64,000 nt of DNA from Crocodylus rhombifer (Eukaryota; Chordata; Crocodylia; Crocodylidae): the NCBI GenBank assembly GCA_038503035.1, contig JAVSML010000029.1, forward strand, positions 1,883,799 through 1,947,798. Reading direction: 5' to 3'. Position numbers and translations under genes: made by a program. How positions within the stretch are numbered: the stretch's first letter is position 1; each line of letters begins with the position of its first letter. Positions 33,609 to 46,165 of this stretch are shown piece by piece. Below the pieces are notes generated by a model that had not been told where the DNA came from, ran no database searches, and saw only the letters and a list, made by a program, of their open reading frames with translations.

Positions 33609-34445
33609 ACAAGAGGAGCTTTCCTCTGATTAGTGAAATAAAGTCCAACATTTCATAGTGTAATATCACAAATTGAATTAGTTATTGAATTTTGTTAGTA
33701 TTCACAGATCTTTAGTATATAACAATAATTAATGTCCTGCTTATTTGTTACCAGTCACTTTACTGCAATCAGTTGGAGTCAGATCATATTCAGTTAAAAT
33801 TTTTTAACAAGTTCTACAGTGATTTATTTCAGATGTGATTTAGCGTTATGGCAAAAGATGAATGAATCCTGTGGTTCTGGGGAGTTTGGGGTGCGGGAGT
33901 TGTTTGTTTTTGGGGGGGGTTTTGCAACATTTGATTATGAAGAATCCTCTCCATATTAATAAAGTTTCTCAGTAATGTATGACACTATAGGAAATCACCT
34001 TAAAAATAGTCTTGCCTAACCTCAGTAGCAATCTGTGGTTAGTTTGTGCTTGTGACTACACTCCTGTAACATGCTAGTGACCAAATTATCTTGCCCAGAA
34101 TATCTCATGCTACCCCTAACACGCTGAGTATGCTTCAGAAATATCTTGATACACTATAGATAGTGACTACTATTAACAGATTAGTTTCGATGGCTGTGGG
34201 CAGAATGTGTAGCTGAATCTAACCACAAAAACAAAGGTTGCTAATACACATACCTTTTGTAGATGCTAGTATGTACCTGAGATTTTCAGTACCCCAGACA
34301 GAAAAGCCCAGATAATGCAATCATCATTTCTCTAAACAGAACGCTTTCTGCAGGCTTCTAGATGGGGACAGGGATTGTTGTACATGTTAGCTCCAGCTTA
34401 GTGTTGGGCAAGACCTGCAGAAAAGCAGTACAGTGCGTCAGATTG
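33609..34445. other. Unclassified AT-rich sequence
   Basis: About 840 bases without open frames or recognisable repeats. A G-rich run lies near 33913-33920. Confidence 0.5.
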
Positions 34446-34754
34446 GAAATGGGGGCTAGGGATGGAAATTACACATAAACCAGTAGAAGTGACTGGAAAC
34501 CAGTTCAAATCTGTATCACAACAGAAGTTGAGTGGCATAAACTGCTTTCAAAATGACTGAAACCAGTTTAAGATAAGCCTGGATGGATGTAGTATCAGAC
34601 CTAATTGACTTAGGTTAAATCAGTTTACTAAACTTCTGGCCCTCTGGATTCAAGTCTGTTTACTTGCTTATCAGTTCAATCTACACAGCTCAGACTAACC
34701 TGCAAAGATTGAACCAATTCAGCCCCAGGTTTTTTGACTGTCTGTATTTAGCTG
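34446..34754. mobile_element. Short copy of the CTAGGGACAGACATT transposon family
   Basis: The left end CTAGGGATGGAAATTACACA matches the left end of the 42826 copy (CTAGGGACAGACATTACACA), and internal words such as AAACCAGTTTAAG and TGTAGTATCAGAC are shared. The right end, inverted, contains CTGAATTGGTTCAATCTTTG. This corresponds to CTGAATTGATTCAATCTTTG just inside the left end at 56354. The copy therefore links two different subterminal types, about 310 bp in all. No coding sequence. Confidence 0.65.
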
Positions 34755-34950
34755 TAACCTAGCTTTGTCCAAACTCATAAAGTGACCACTCAAATAAAAT
34801 CCTGTTCTTGGGAACAGTGGTGAAAGGGCAACTGTCCACACCATTCCTAAAAAAGTGAATTTGGACTGCTGTTCTTGTACAGATATCTAAGTCAGGATCA
34901 GAGCTCATACTACAGATAAAAAGGACCATCCCATCTTCAAACTACACAAA

Positions 34951-35189
34951 GGCTGTGTCTACATGATACACTGATTGTGCAGTGGCCCAATATTACTGCA
35001 CAGTAGTGTTGCATGGCAAGAACCATTACATGGCTCTATTGCACGGTAGTATCAGGCTACTGAGCAGTAGCCTCACAAAGACAACATTCGTCGGTGTTAC
35101 TGTGCAGTAACTCGGGTTACTGCACAGTCATTTAGTATGTGTTTATACTAAATAACTGCACAGTAATGGTAGCTCGTGTAGACATGGCC
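34951..35189. mobile_element. Nonautonomous DNA transposon with TGTCTACA termini
   Basis: The 239-bp element has inverted termini GGCTGTGTCTACATGA and TCGTGTAGACATGGCC. The interior repeats ACTGCACAGTA-type words. AAA flanks both ends, which might be a 3-bp duplication but is too simple to be sure. The right end resembles that of the 10159-11715 element. No transposase. Confidence 0.75.
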
Positions 35190-35941
35190 AAAGAGTGGGA
35201 GAACTTGAGGTAAGAAGTCCAACATACAAGTCAAAACCTCTGGCTGATGACTGCAGATTCTAGCTCTTATAAATTTTACCTTTTTATGGAATGTTTATGA
35301 TAGAGTTGAATAAACAGAAGCAATAAACTAAAGGACAAGGGAGAAGAGCATTTAGAGAGTAGAAAAAAATAGGCTGGCGGAAGAATTAGAAACAATGTTA
35401 AGGGAGGCATGATGATGGAGGAAGGAGCCAGGTAGATTTCTGAACAATTAATCAACACGCAAAAATATAATGTCTGAAGCTTACTCTGTTAGCAATACAA
35501 CTATGCATCTGTCCATGAGCTGTGACAGGGGAATGGGAAGAGAAGCATAGGAATCTCTCTGCCTTGCTGCTGCTCTAGGCCATTGGTATGGAAGTCCCTG
35601 TAGTTTCTGAGGGCAGGCAGGGAACTGAATGACTAAAACATACGATGGTAAAAGAGAAGTGAAACTGGAACTTTCCATATATTAGACTTACCACAAGCTT
35701 CAGTGACAGAGAAGCAGAAGGGAACGGCAGCACCCACTGACAACTTTTAAATAACTCCTTAGAAGTCAAAAAAAAAAAAGAAAAGAAAAAGGAAGAGAAA
35801 GTTTTTATTGAAGCATTTGGAAGAAATCTATACCCATTTCTGTGAAGGAATTAGGTGTGAAAAACATCAAGGACCCTGCTTGTATATGAGAGGATGGAAA
35901 ATACTAATTTTGGTGTTAGCAGTAGCAGCAGGATTGAGTCC
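35190..35941. other. Unclassified sequence with A-rich tracts
   Basis: About 750 bases. Purine-rich stretches lie at about 35330-35450 and an A-rich tract at 35769-35800. No gene and no repeat family recognised. Confidence 0.45.
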
Positions 35942-36062
35942 TAAGAATGTAAACTCCTTGGATCGGAGACTTGCTCTTTGTTTGGCGTCTGAGCAAAGCC
36001 AAGTACAGTGGGATCCTGGACTGTGACATGGGCTCTTAGGGGCAACTGCAATGAGAACAAAT
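35942..36062 (+). mobile_element. Ancient amniote SINE/LINE tail-like repeat
   Basis: The words AATGTAAACTCCTTGG, GAGCAAAGCCAAGTACAGTG, GGATCCTGGACTGTGACATG and GGGCTCTTAGGGGC follow the order of a very common amniote repeat tail of MIR/L2 type (counterpart of a block around GCACAATGGGGTCCTG and GGGGCTCCTAGG). The exact family is uncertain. Confidence 0.5.
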
Positions 36063-37670
36063 CTTGAGCCTTAGAATTGTTCGTATTTTTGCTAAGCAGA
36101 ACGTGCATCTCTGTTTTGCTTGAGCTGCACCTCTTTTGGGGTGTGCTTAACTTAACTAATCCACCTTCCAGTCCTTGGTCCTGCCTCCACTAGGGAGAAA
36201 GATTTGGTCCTGATAAAAGATTCTTCGAAGAGAAAACACTTGGCAGGCTTCACGTGCATTAGAAAGCTGAATGAAGACAGGACCTTAGAGTAAAAAGTTT
36301 GGCTTGACTTCACTTTGTCCTGTGTCTTGTAGTCACTTGAATAGGAAAAACTAAACACAGAAAAATTCTGTTAATCTAATCTGATATTGTTTTACAGCTT
36401 CTGTGCACTTACTCTGCATTGGTGGATGTGACTAAATAAGGGACTGAGCAGTGGGGAAATCAGGCCCTGGTGGCTGTGGAACTCTTCTGCCAGTGTTCAT
36501 CTGTGACATTAGGTGGCCCGAAAGGGACATCTGGGTCTGCTGATGACAATGATGACTTTTCATCCAAACCAAAGAGAATTCTTAGGGGTTTGAAAATTTG
36601 TTTATATGCCAGGTTATGTACTAAAGTTTGTCTTCAAACTGTTACTGCTTCCTTTTCTGCCACAAAAGAAAATGCGTATGTTGTAGTGTCAGTGCTGTCA
36701 TATGGCTCTGTGTGATAGGCATCAGATGGCTGAGAGTGCTAGTTCTGCATTCAGACACATGAGTACCATCGATGGGACTGTATCTTAGGGTACGTATTGT
36801 CTATAAAATTAGCTTAACTGAGCACAGGAGAATAACAAACAGGTCAGGCAAGTAGTGTAGCAATCCCAGAACGAAAGTGTTCTGTGTAGGGCAGTGGGTT
36901 TTTCTTTTTCCTGATAAATTTCTAAAAACTCTTTTCAGTTCTCAGAAGGTAGGATTTATCAACATTTTTGACAGTTTTTCAATTTTCCTGAATTTCCTAT
37001 AATGGAAGATCTTCTAACATTCTGTTGTTGTTGTTGTTTGGAAATAGTGGGGGTTTTGCTCAGTCAACTTTCCCTCAGTAAAAGAAAATGTGGGAGGATG
37101 ATTTCCTCACATTCAGCATCCAGAAAATACTGAACAACTCATCAAAGTCAGGAGACAAATGGGCATTTATGCAGGGAAACTTTTTAAGAGCGAAGCATGT
37201 AGCTAAAGGACCTTGCTGGAGGAAACCTGATGCTGCGGGCAAATGTACCTTCTGACCATTTTAAAAGGGGACCTGCCACTGGGGAGTAGGTGCCAGCTGT
37301 TACAATGTCACTGTTATGCCTGCATGCTCCTCTAGCTAAATCACTATAACCTTAACTCTACATGACATAGCAACTTTAACCTTTTGTTTATATAATTACA
37401 GGAGCAGGCAGATGTAAGTGATGTCTTTCCATGCTCTGACACTTGGTCAGCTCACAAATGATGGGGGCTTGTTTTTAGGCAGTTACTCCTAGGTTCTTCT
37501 ATCTGTGGTAAGGGAATGGGCATAAAGACAAAGGGCTGAAATCCTAGATGAAGCAATGAGGCCAGCAGAAAATTACCTGGGGGTTGAAGTTATCTAAACC
37601 TGCCATCATCTAGGGGCAGTCCCCACCCCTCTGAATAACCTTGGAGGGATGTAGAGATACATAAATTAGA
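36063..37670. other. Unclassified sequence, nothing recognised
   Basis: About 1.6 kb. A TTG microsatellite lies at 37023-37039. The frame 36470-36715 has no domain signature. No transposon termini seen. Confidence 0.5.
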
Positions 37671-38007
37671 CAAGGGCTGTCTAACCACCAATGGATTCCA
37701 TGTGTCCCACAAGGGGTTAATTTGCTGCCACCATGCTCCTGCCCAGTTGCCAGTCCCCCGTGCCCCATCACTCAGGCTACAGCAGCACTTAGGGTCTATG
37801 GTCTCCCCTTCCTTCTGGTTTTTACTTTCTGCCCCTGCCTCAAGGGGTGGCATGGCATGGCATGGCACAGCCCATGGTGCTGGGAACACAGGACAGCAGG
37901 GAGGGGGGTTGCCCATGCAGTGTCCAGCCCAGGGGGTTTGTGGTGCCACCACCAGTGCAGCCTGCATGGCATTTGGTCCCAGGCTGCTGAGAAATTGGAC
38001 AGCCCTG
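37671..38007. mobile_element. hAT-like nonautonomous DNA transposon
   Basis: CAAGGGCTGTCTAACCACCA at the left and the inverted right end CAGGGCTGTCCAATTTCTCA are imperfect terminal repeats of hAT type. The 337-bp interior is GC-rich and holds a GGCAT tandem run near 37847-37867. The flanks AAATTAGA and GGTTAGAT are only loosely similar, so the 8-bp duplication is not secure. The overlapping frames here are compositional. Confidence 0.65.
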
Positions 38008-38812
38008 GGTTAGATAGTGGCTTTGCCTATTCTCCAGGAAGAGTTGCAGAACCTTACAAGTATGTTATTCAATATAACATTTGATCCCTGCACAGAAAAA
38101 ATATGCATCTAGCACATGATCAGCTTGTTTGTCTAACTAAGTCAGAAGAAGCCTGTTTCACTGTGGGCAGACAGACGCATTCAGACAGATCCCCAACATG
38201 GAATGCAATTTTGGTGCCAAGCAGGGCAATCTTATTATGAGTTTTGTGAAGGGAGCATCTTAAATGATAACAACAGAAATCAATGATAGAACTGGTATGA
38301 GAGGAACTACCGCCAAGAGGGAACCTGCACCCAGTGCACGTGTAGCCACACAGTGGATACACCTGTCTAAGGGTCTGTTTAACTGTTCTTGGCCTTCTAC
38401 ATTTATTCCATTCTACAGAGCCACTGGGCATCCATAGCCAGTCCAGATCAAGCCCAGGTCAGCCTCTGATGCCTGTTACAGACATTGCAGGGTATACATC
38501 CAATTTCAGAGAAGACTGAGTAATATATTCCTGTTTGCATGTGAAGGTTTATTTCCTCCATAAACAAACCTCTATAAAACCAAGTGGGAACAAAAGGCCA
38601 CTGGGCATAAGGGAAGAGATAGTCAGTGGAGGAATGCTGACTGCTTGCTAGAAAGACCTACAGAGAACAGAAATCAACCACCCTTAATGCCCCCACTTCA
38701 TCAAATAGGGACAAAACAGGCAAAACCAATAGACAGAGAAGCTACAGATTTACTCCAACTTGAAAGAAAAACAACTAAAAGAGGACTCAGAAGACAAGGA
38801 CTAGGGGTCCCA
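38008..38812. other. Unclassified 800-bp spacer
   Basis: No gene or repeat recognised. It leads directly into the L3-type tail. Confidence 0.45.
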
Positions 38813-39206
38813 AAGTGAAACTAGTAGGTACTAAGTTTAAAACTAACAAAAGGAAGTTCTTTTCACCTAGCATATAATTAAAGTGTGGAACTCATTGCCA
38901 CAAGATGTGGAAGCTGACAGTTTAACCAGATGCAAAAAAGGATTGGACAAATTCTTGGAAGGAAGGAGCATCATTAGCTACTGAGCATGGGAGTTAGGGC
39001 TACAGCCTCTGAATCAGAACTTCCTCCACCTTAAATGCCAGAGGCCGGAAGTAAAAGAGAAACAGTGGAAAAAATCCTGGTCATACCCTTGTTCACTGTC
39101 CCTTTCAGAATCTACTCTCTGTCACTATGTGACACAGGATACTGGGCAAGATGGACTTGTGGTTTAGCCTGACTCGGTAAATGACAATTCTTATGTTTCT
39201 ATGACT
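38813..39206 (+). mobile_element. L3-type LINE 3' end
   Basis: AAGTTTAAAACTAACAAAAG, GTGTGGAACTCATTGCCACA, CCTCTGAATCAGAACTTCCT, GACACAGGATACTGGGCAAG and ATGACAATTCTTATGTTTC follow the L3 3' UTR order. This copy keeps the last 390 bases only and is less decayed than the 20.5-21.4 kb copy. Confidence 0.82.
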
Positions 39207-42200
39207 CATTCCAATGAGTCTATGTGGAGGTGTCACCAAACTGTCATCACCACAGAGAGTTATGTTTGCTGGGCTCTGTCTGCATCCTGAACAGTCCCTT
39301 GCTGGAGTTGAGGGGTTTTGCCCTTCTCTTCTCTCAAGGGAGAACTTAACCTTAACCTTCCTCATCTGCCATGACTTTGATGGAATTAATAACAGGAGGA
39401 TATAGGCTAACAACAGTCACAGTTCTCCTTAAAAAGGGGCAGACTGTGCCCCCACCCACTCAGGTTTGTTTCTTTTAGAAATTTACTATGCCATATTGGG
39501 CCTTAATGGCCAAGTTTGGGAGCTCCTCTACCCCTACACTTGTGCCTCATACCTCTGGATGGTAATCAGTCATAATTAAAGCTTTGCCCCCAGCATTGTG
39601 GCTATAAGCACTGGCTTTGGCTCCTGGTATCCCCAGGAGTCCATCTGCTATCAATATAAGAAAATATGAGCAGACAGGCTGCTCCTCACCCGTCTGCCAT
39701 CAGATATGCCCTTTTCTCAGCTTGCCACTGGATCCTGTTTCCTGGAAGCTTTTAAGGCATCTGCCTGTTTCCTGGGGCTAATCACTTGCTGTCTCTGCCA
39801 CACAGCTGGGGCTGCTCCCTTCTGCATTAAGGGAGAATGGCTCTGAATCAGCTGGCTCCTGCCACACTTGTGAGGCAGCTAAGGAGTCACAGCCATGCCC
39901 CTACCAGAACTTCTGGTTTGAGCTAGCAACCATATCTTGTGCCGGTTCCCAGCTCTGCCGCTCGTCCCCACTCTGCTAGGAATGAGCAGAGACACTGTCC
40001 CAGGTCTGCTGCTCTGGTGCGGGGGCCAGATGTCTGGCAAGTTGTGAGGAACTAGACAGCCGAGGTGGAGCGGCGAGTGGAGTTTCATCCACACGTCTGC
40101 TGAAGTTTTGGTTATGCTGCATCAATTAACTCCCTCAAAAATTACTATACATTTTGAACACTTTTAGTATTATTGATAGTACATTGTACAAGGGTTGAAA
40201 TTATCATACGAATACGATAATTATTGTATACCTGGCAATAATGGACAGGAGGTAGAGGGAAACAAGACTTCTAACACCTTAAGACAGGTCATTAAATTAA
40301 GGGATGGGGTGAAGACATTGGAAGATTTTTACGTGTTGAAAGCTATGGGAATGACATAAGGGGAGATGAAAGGGAGCAGGCACTAGAAGGAGGAATCCGC
40401 TTGCCTGCTTCACTGACCGCTGCTGATACAAACACAGTGAGAGCCCCAGAGCCAGTCTTGCAGCTCCAGCCATGCCAAGTCCCTACTCCTCTATGGTCTG
40501 AGGGGCAGTCTGATTCACCCCTCCTATAGGAATCCTGGATCTGCCCATGGCTGAGTCTGACAAATCTTGTGTTCCATCACATAGAGACAGAACTGGACCT
40601 GACCCATGGGGTGTTAGAAGTTTATTACTGGTGGAAATTGCAAGTGTGGGTGAATAAGAAGAAAAAAAATATGTGTGCATATGAAATGAATAAGTAAAAC
40701 AAGGTTGTACTTAAAATTTCTAATCTTTGGGTAGAAAAAGGAAAATAGGAAAGGAACATAGAAACAGACAATATTTCTAGCAAAGCATCCATATATTAAA
40801 AATACTGGTCATATTTTGGTTGTGGCAATCAGTTAATAATTATATTGTTTGAGGCGATATTGTGGTGAGGATAGCATTACTGTACGTATAATTTCAAAAT
40901 TACTAAGCTTATTTAAACAAAGCTTTTCTAGATGTATCAATTAGCTTTGCTCGGTGCATTAATCAATAACATTCAAGTTTGTGCTGATTAGTGTTTGTGG
41001 TATCATCATCTTTGCATCTTTGTTATGCTTAAAATAAACTTTTTCTGTGGTCCACTTAGATTCCCAAGGTCTGCAGCATCCAAATTCCTCTAACAGTGGA
41101 CATTTTGGGTAGTTAGAGAAGTCTAGTTCCAAAACCACATTTAATTTATTTATTACCTCATCCAAGAACTTATTTTACCCTTGGGCACAACCAAAACATG
41201 TGTAACTAATTATTCTCAGAATGTCCACTGCTGCAGTAAGTATCACTCTGTTTTAATCCAGCTATTTTTCTTTAAGTCCAACCTTCTGGTTCCATTAAGT
41301 CCAACAGAGAATTTTATATTGGATGAATCTGACTTTGATTTCATGTGCAAAATCATTTATGTTTCAGAATATGCTGTTCCATCTTCTCTTATTAATGTGG
41401 TAATCTAGATCTCCATTCCAAGAACTCTTCAGATTCTGTCAAGCATTTCAGCGGTGTTAAAAGGAAAGTTATAAAATGAAGATACCAATTTCTAGTCCTG
41501 GTAAATAATAGGGTCTGAAATCTCCAAAAAGGAAATTGATTTAGCAACAGGGTATGCCTGATATATGTCCAATTGCAGATACTCTCACTGTTTCATCAAG
41601 ATCTTCCTTTAAAAAAATCCTGGTGGATAAAATATAAATGCTCTTATTGATCTGTATGGGTGTCACAAGAAGGATAAAGTTGGTCTATCCTATTTAGAGT
41701 TCTTTAGTTTCTACCATATCTGGATAATTATTTCAGATCATAATATTGCAGTAGGCAACTTTTACATTATATTTAGGAAGTTTTTGCCAAATTTTCTGAG
41801 GGATGAGTGCAAAAAATCCCCCTGTATAGATCAGTTTCATACCTACAGCGCAGGTAAGTCGACAACTTAGTCAAATGAATTAGAGAAGCTGCAGAAATCC
41901 CTGTGCAGCACAGAGATACCCAAGCCAGATTTAAATGAGGTAGCACAGGTACCAGTAGTGTAGCTGAGTCAGCATGGAGCTCTGTGCTGCCTAAGTTATC
42001 CTGATTATCATTAAATTGTGCCTGATACTGTACAAGATGCAAATACCAAGACACTCTTTGTCTAAAAAACAAACATGGGAAAACCAGACTATTTAAGCCT
42101 CAGGAAAAGGACAGATTATTTTTTTGATAAGCTTCCACTACTAATATTTATCAGACTTGTAAAAAAAAAAAAAAAAAAAAAGGGGGTCCTATGTACTCAG

Positions 42201-42825
42201 GAACCAATCTGACAAATGTTTTCACCCATGTTTACTTTTATTATGTTGTCCCGTTGATTTTAATGAGCCTGTATGCAAGAATAAACATAGGCGATAACAT
42301 TCACAGTATCCGATCGTGACTTGCATCTTGAAATGTGTGACCAAATGTTGTACATTCCATTCAGAAGTCCAGATGAGTTCATGTAAGATAACTCACTGTG
42401 TCTCCATCTGTTTCAGATTTGAAGTAAACCATCTAGTTGGAAGAAGAAAAATACATTTTGTATCATCTTAATGCCGAACAGATTTTGTGATATACTTACT
42501 TTACCTCATCTAAAGTACTAGAATCTAATAAACTGAATAAGATACACATCTTGGCCCGGATTGTGCTCTAAGACATTATCAGTGAAATCCTCTTTGACTT
42601 AAATGATGTTTCAACTGCGTAAACGATACCAACTTTTCTGGCTGGAAAGTGTGACAGCATAGTATGAATATACATGTGCCAAACTATTGGAAATTATTTA
42701 ATGGCCTGCCTAGATTTCATTAGGTTGCATAATTTTTTAGTTTGCTAATCCCGCTTATACAAAAACTTTGGCTTTTTTTCTATTGACCTGGGAATTTAAA
42801 CATGTATCTTCTACTAACACTAAGG
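39207..42825. other. Unclassified 3.6 kb, nothing recognised
   Basis: No credible gene; frames are at most about 100 codons with no domains. A 21-A run lies at 42161-42181, followed by GGGGGTCC. It could be the tail of an unrecognised retrotransposon, but no body was identified. Moderately GC-rich at 39660-40100, otherwise AT-rich. Confidence 0.5.
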
Positions 42826-43460
42826 CTAGGGACAGACATTACACATAGCCAGTTTAAGTGATCAGAAACTGTTTTAAACAGAGCAGATGTTCAGTGCATA
42901 TAAACCAGTTTGAAAATGGCTGAAACTGGTCTGAGATAAACCTGGTTGAATGTAGTATCAGACTTAACTGAGTTGGGGCAAATAGGTTTATGCAATGTCT
43001 GTCCCAGATCCTTTGCTGTTTTAAGCTAAACCAAACACCCCTAGCATCCCAGCATGCTCTCTGGGCTGGGCAGGGCTGTCTGCTCCATAGCAGGGCTGGC
43101 CCCTCCCCTCTGCTCCCTGGCTGCAGCTCTGGCAGAGACTTGCAGGCACAGCAGGGTCTGCTGGCTTCCCTGTTCCCCCTGCCCTCGCTGCTTAAGCAGA
43201 GATCCCTTCTTCCTCTCTCCCACAGCACGGACTGTAGCCATCATGTGGTATGCTAGCTCAGGGGTTGTCATCTTGTACTTGGTTGGGAGGGAGGAGTGGC
43301 ATTACTATGTGGAGACTGGGCTGTAGGCTCCCAGCAAGCAGCTGGAATCCTTAACTCCCAGACCCAACAGCAAACTTCTGTTTGGATCTGGGGGATTGTC
43401 GCAACTCATCACATTTCCTGTAAAATATGAGTTGCAGTGGGGAGCTGATCTTCTGTCTAC
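42826..43460. mobile_element. CTAGGGACAGACATT-family DNA transposon copy
   Basis: The left terminus CTAGGGACAGACATT lies at 42826. An internal inverted AATGTCTGTCCCA block sits at 42994-43006. From 42965 to about 43110 the sequence is the near reverse complement of 58503-58655: shared words are CCCAGCATGCT, GTCTGCTCCA and CAGGGCTGGCCCC. The middle is GC-rich. The right terminus is not clear and the end given is approximate. Frames at 42854-43326 are compositional. Confidence 0.65.
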
Positions 43461-46109
43461 ACCCTTGATGTAACCTTATCACTGTAAACACTTCAACAGT
43501 TAAACAAGGTTTAGTGTTTTGAGCACAGTGTTTCTAGCCTTCTTAATACTGTGACAAACCATTACAATGTATTCTTTTTAACATTTTCAGAATACAGAAA
43601 AAAAATGGCTAGAGCATTTGACATGCACAGTGCTAAGCACATATTTTAACTATGTTTTTTCATATTTAACTCTGGAGATTTAAAAAAGAACACACCCTCG
43701 TTGAGAGTTGTTCACTAACTGTTTTTACATGGGGGAGACAGGAAAGGGTGGTGGAGCTGCTGTTACTAATGCTGGATTTTCATCTTACTTTCTTTTAGAC
43801 AACACAGAAAGATAAGCATAAAAAAGGGGAAATAAAAAATAAGAAAACAGAAATTGCATTTTCTAGGTGCTGATCCCACTTGCTGCCAACCATAACAGAT
43901 GGGCTTATCAGTTGCTCAGAGATGACAAACTTGTATTGGTGTTGAGCTGTTAAAAACATTGCAGGCTCTCAGAAGGTTTGTGGAAGATGGAGCCCTGGAT
44001 GGCTAAGTCAGACTTGCTAAAAAGAGAGCAAAAGGAAGGAAGAGAGACAGATGTGGAAGGGAAAGGAGGCATGAGGAATACTGAAGGTATGGGAGCAGTA
44101 GTGCAAATTTTGGAGTCCAGCTTTTATTCAGAGATTATCCAAACTAGTGGAAGTGACAGTCTCCTTTGAGCCCCTTTCCTCTGGTTCATTTTGATCATCT
44201 CAACACCAGAACAATGACAGCTCACCAGCATCTCAATGGATCTGGGGTCCCAGGATATGGTAGACATGGAAGTGATGACAGTAAAGCTCACTCCTTTCAG
44301 TCCATTTCTCTCTCCTAGCATTAGTGTCCAAATCAGCCCTTCCTCTCCAATCAGGCCTGATTTCTGGCATGGTGATTTCCATGATAACTGTTTCTTTCCA
44401 GTCCACAGTCCCACAGTCTTTGTTTGCCATATGTAACTCTCACTGTCCTTTGGTTGTATCAACAGGTCTTTAACCTTTGATTAATTTTATTAGCAAACGT
44501 GAAATGGGCAGGGTTGTCCAAGGTATGAGAGTTCACCTTAGAGCAGACACCTCTACCTACACATGGCTACACATTTAGTTAGTTTTAGGTTGGTTGTTTC
44601 AGTCCAGTTACTTAGGTACTGGCAGTTTCCTTTTAAAAAATGATTTAATTGTTAATTACAGGGAGTTTTGGATCTTGCTCCGAAGCATCTCATGCAAGTT
44701 ACAATCAGGAGTGAATACTGGAACTGGGCAGACCAGTGTTATGACAGGGGATGATAACTTCTAATGTGGGTCTACTGTTTACCTGTCAGAGGTGTTAGGA
44801 TGGTTGATTCTCTGATGGAAGTTGTTATAGAATTGTTATCATTTTTACCATAATATGATTGTCTGTGGTTAATATATCACTTAAAGGAGATAGTCTCAGG
44901 GAAGGGCAGTGGCACAGAGGGGTGCAGTGGCACAGCTGCACTTCCTCCCTTTCCTACAGTGTAGCTCAGCAACTCTGGTTCTTGGCAGCCCTGAATGCCT
45001 AGGTCTCCTGAAAAGTCCAGACTTTAAATCCCCAAAGCAGTAAGAATCCCTTTCCTTTGACCCTTCTCCCATCCTCTCTATGCTCAGCACCACCTGCCCC
45101 CCTCTCCACTTACAGTGCAGGAAGGAGAGACTATCAACCCCTACTACTGTCCTTGGCTGACTTGAGGGGTGAGGAAGCCCCAGAGCTGCTCCTATCTTGA
45201 TGCAGCTGGATTTGTGCAGAGCAGCTGCGTAGGGAGCCAGACCCAGACCAGGGTAACAGCAGCAGCGGTGGTCCCCACCCCACCCCACCCCCTGTGGGTG
45301 TTCCCCACCAACCTAGGAGCAAGTTCAGGGAGGGGAACCCACCCACCACCGCTGCTATTTCTGACCAGCACTACTTTCCCCCCCACCCCCCAGGCTTTTT
45401 AAATCCTGGATCTGTCTATTGTCTCTGGGTGTATCTGTGCAGCACAGGTGTGATTATAGCCCAGGGAAAAATATCCATGCTGGCATTGCTGGTGATGTCT
45501 TTGTATCCATATTATTATGGATTGCACTCTGCTGGGGATCCTGACTGAAAGCTTTGTTGCCATGTCTTTTTGTCAGACCTACAGCTGGGATGTAACCAGT
45601 CACCAAGCTAGGCCAGGAGCCAGGAAGCCAGCCTGGAGCAAAGGGGTCAGGAGCTGATGAGGCAGTCCAGAGCAGAGGGGTGGACAGGCAGAAACCAGGA
45701 ACAAGAATTAAGCCAGGAATTCAGAACTCAGGACTTGGGGCACACAAAATGAACAAATAGGACCTAGGGCACTAGGTGCTAGGGGTTTACCAGAAGACAT
45801 GTAACCAAGGTCAGAGCTAGGTTTGCCAGGACATCAAACTAAGAATTGAGACAAGGTCATGATCATGGCAACAGTTGATCAAGGCCCAGAGACCAAAGAC
45901 AGGAACAAGCAGGAGGGTCCAGGACAGCAACACCTACCAATGTTGTTCCTTGGCGAAGGCCCTATAGGAAGTGAGGTTTTATAGTTCTCTCATCAGGGGC
46001 TTGTAATTTCAGTGACCCAGTAAGTCACCTACCCTGCACTGGGAATCTCATGGGAAGGCCCAGGCTGAGCTGGGCCTGTTGTTTGGCCTTCTCTTTGGTG
46101 ATGCTGCAG
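43461..46109. other. Unclassified sequence with a degenerate repeat
   Basis: No gene recognised over 2.6 kb. 44900-45410 is C-rich and contains a CACCC microsatellite-like run near 45276-45292. From about 45600 to 45930 the sequence cycles through CCAGGAGCCAGGAAGCCAG, CAGGAACAAG and CAGGACA words. This kind of degenerate repeat is often seen in LTR retroelement untranslated regions, but no LTR ends were found. Frames at 44124-44462 and 44896-45402 show no domains. Confidence 0.45.
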
Positions 46110-46165
46110 CCTAGGTTTCTATTTCTGAGTGTGGAAGATCTAGGTTTGAATCTCAGGAGTCCTGA
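46110..46165 (+). mobile_element. tRNA-like SINE head fragment
   Basis: GAGTGTGGAAGATCTAGGTT with GGTTTGAATCT at 46143-46153 resembles the anticodon-to-T-loop part of a tRNA-derived SINE, with a B-box-like element (consensus GGTTCGAATCC). The A-box half is not clear, so it is unlikely to be transcribed. Confidence 0.45.

Noticed and set aside
42161..42181. 21-A run as the tail of a processed pseudogene
   Set aside because: No coding or UTR-like body upstream was recognised and no flanking duplication could be found.
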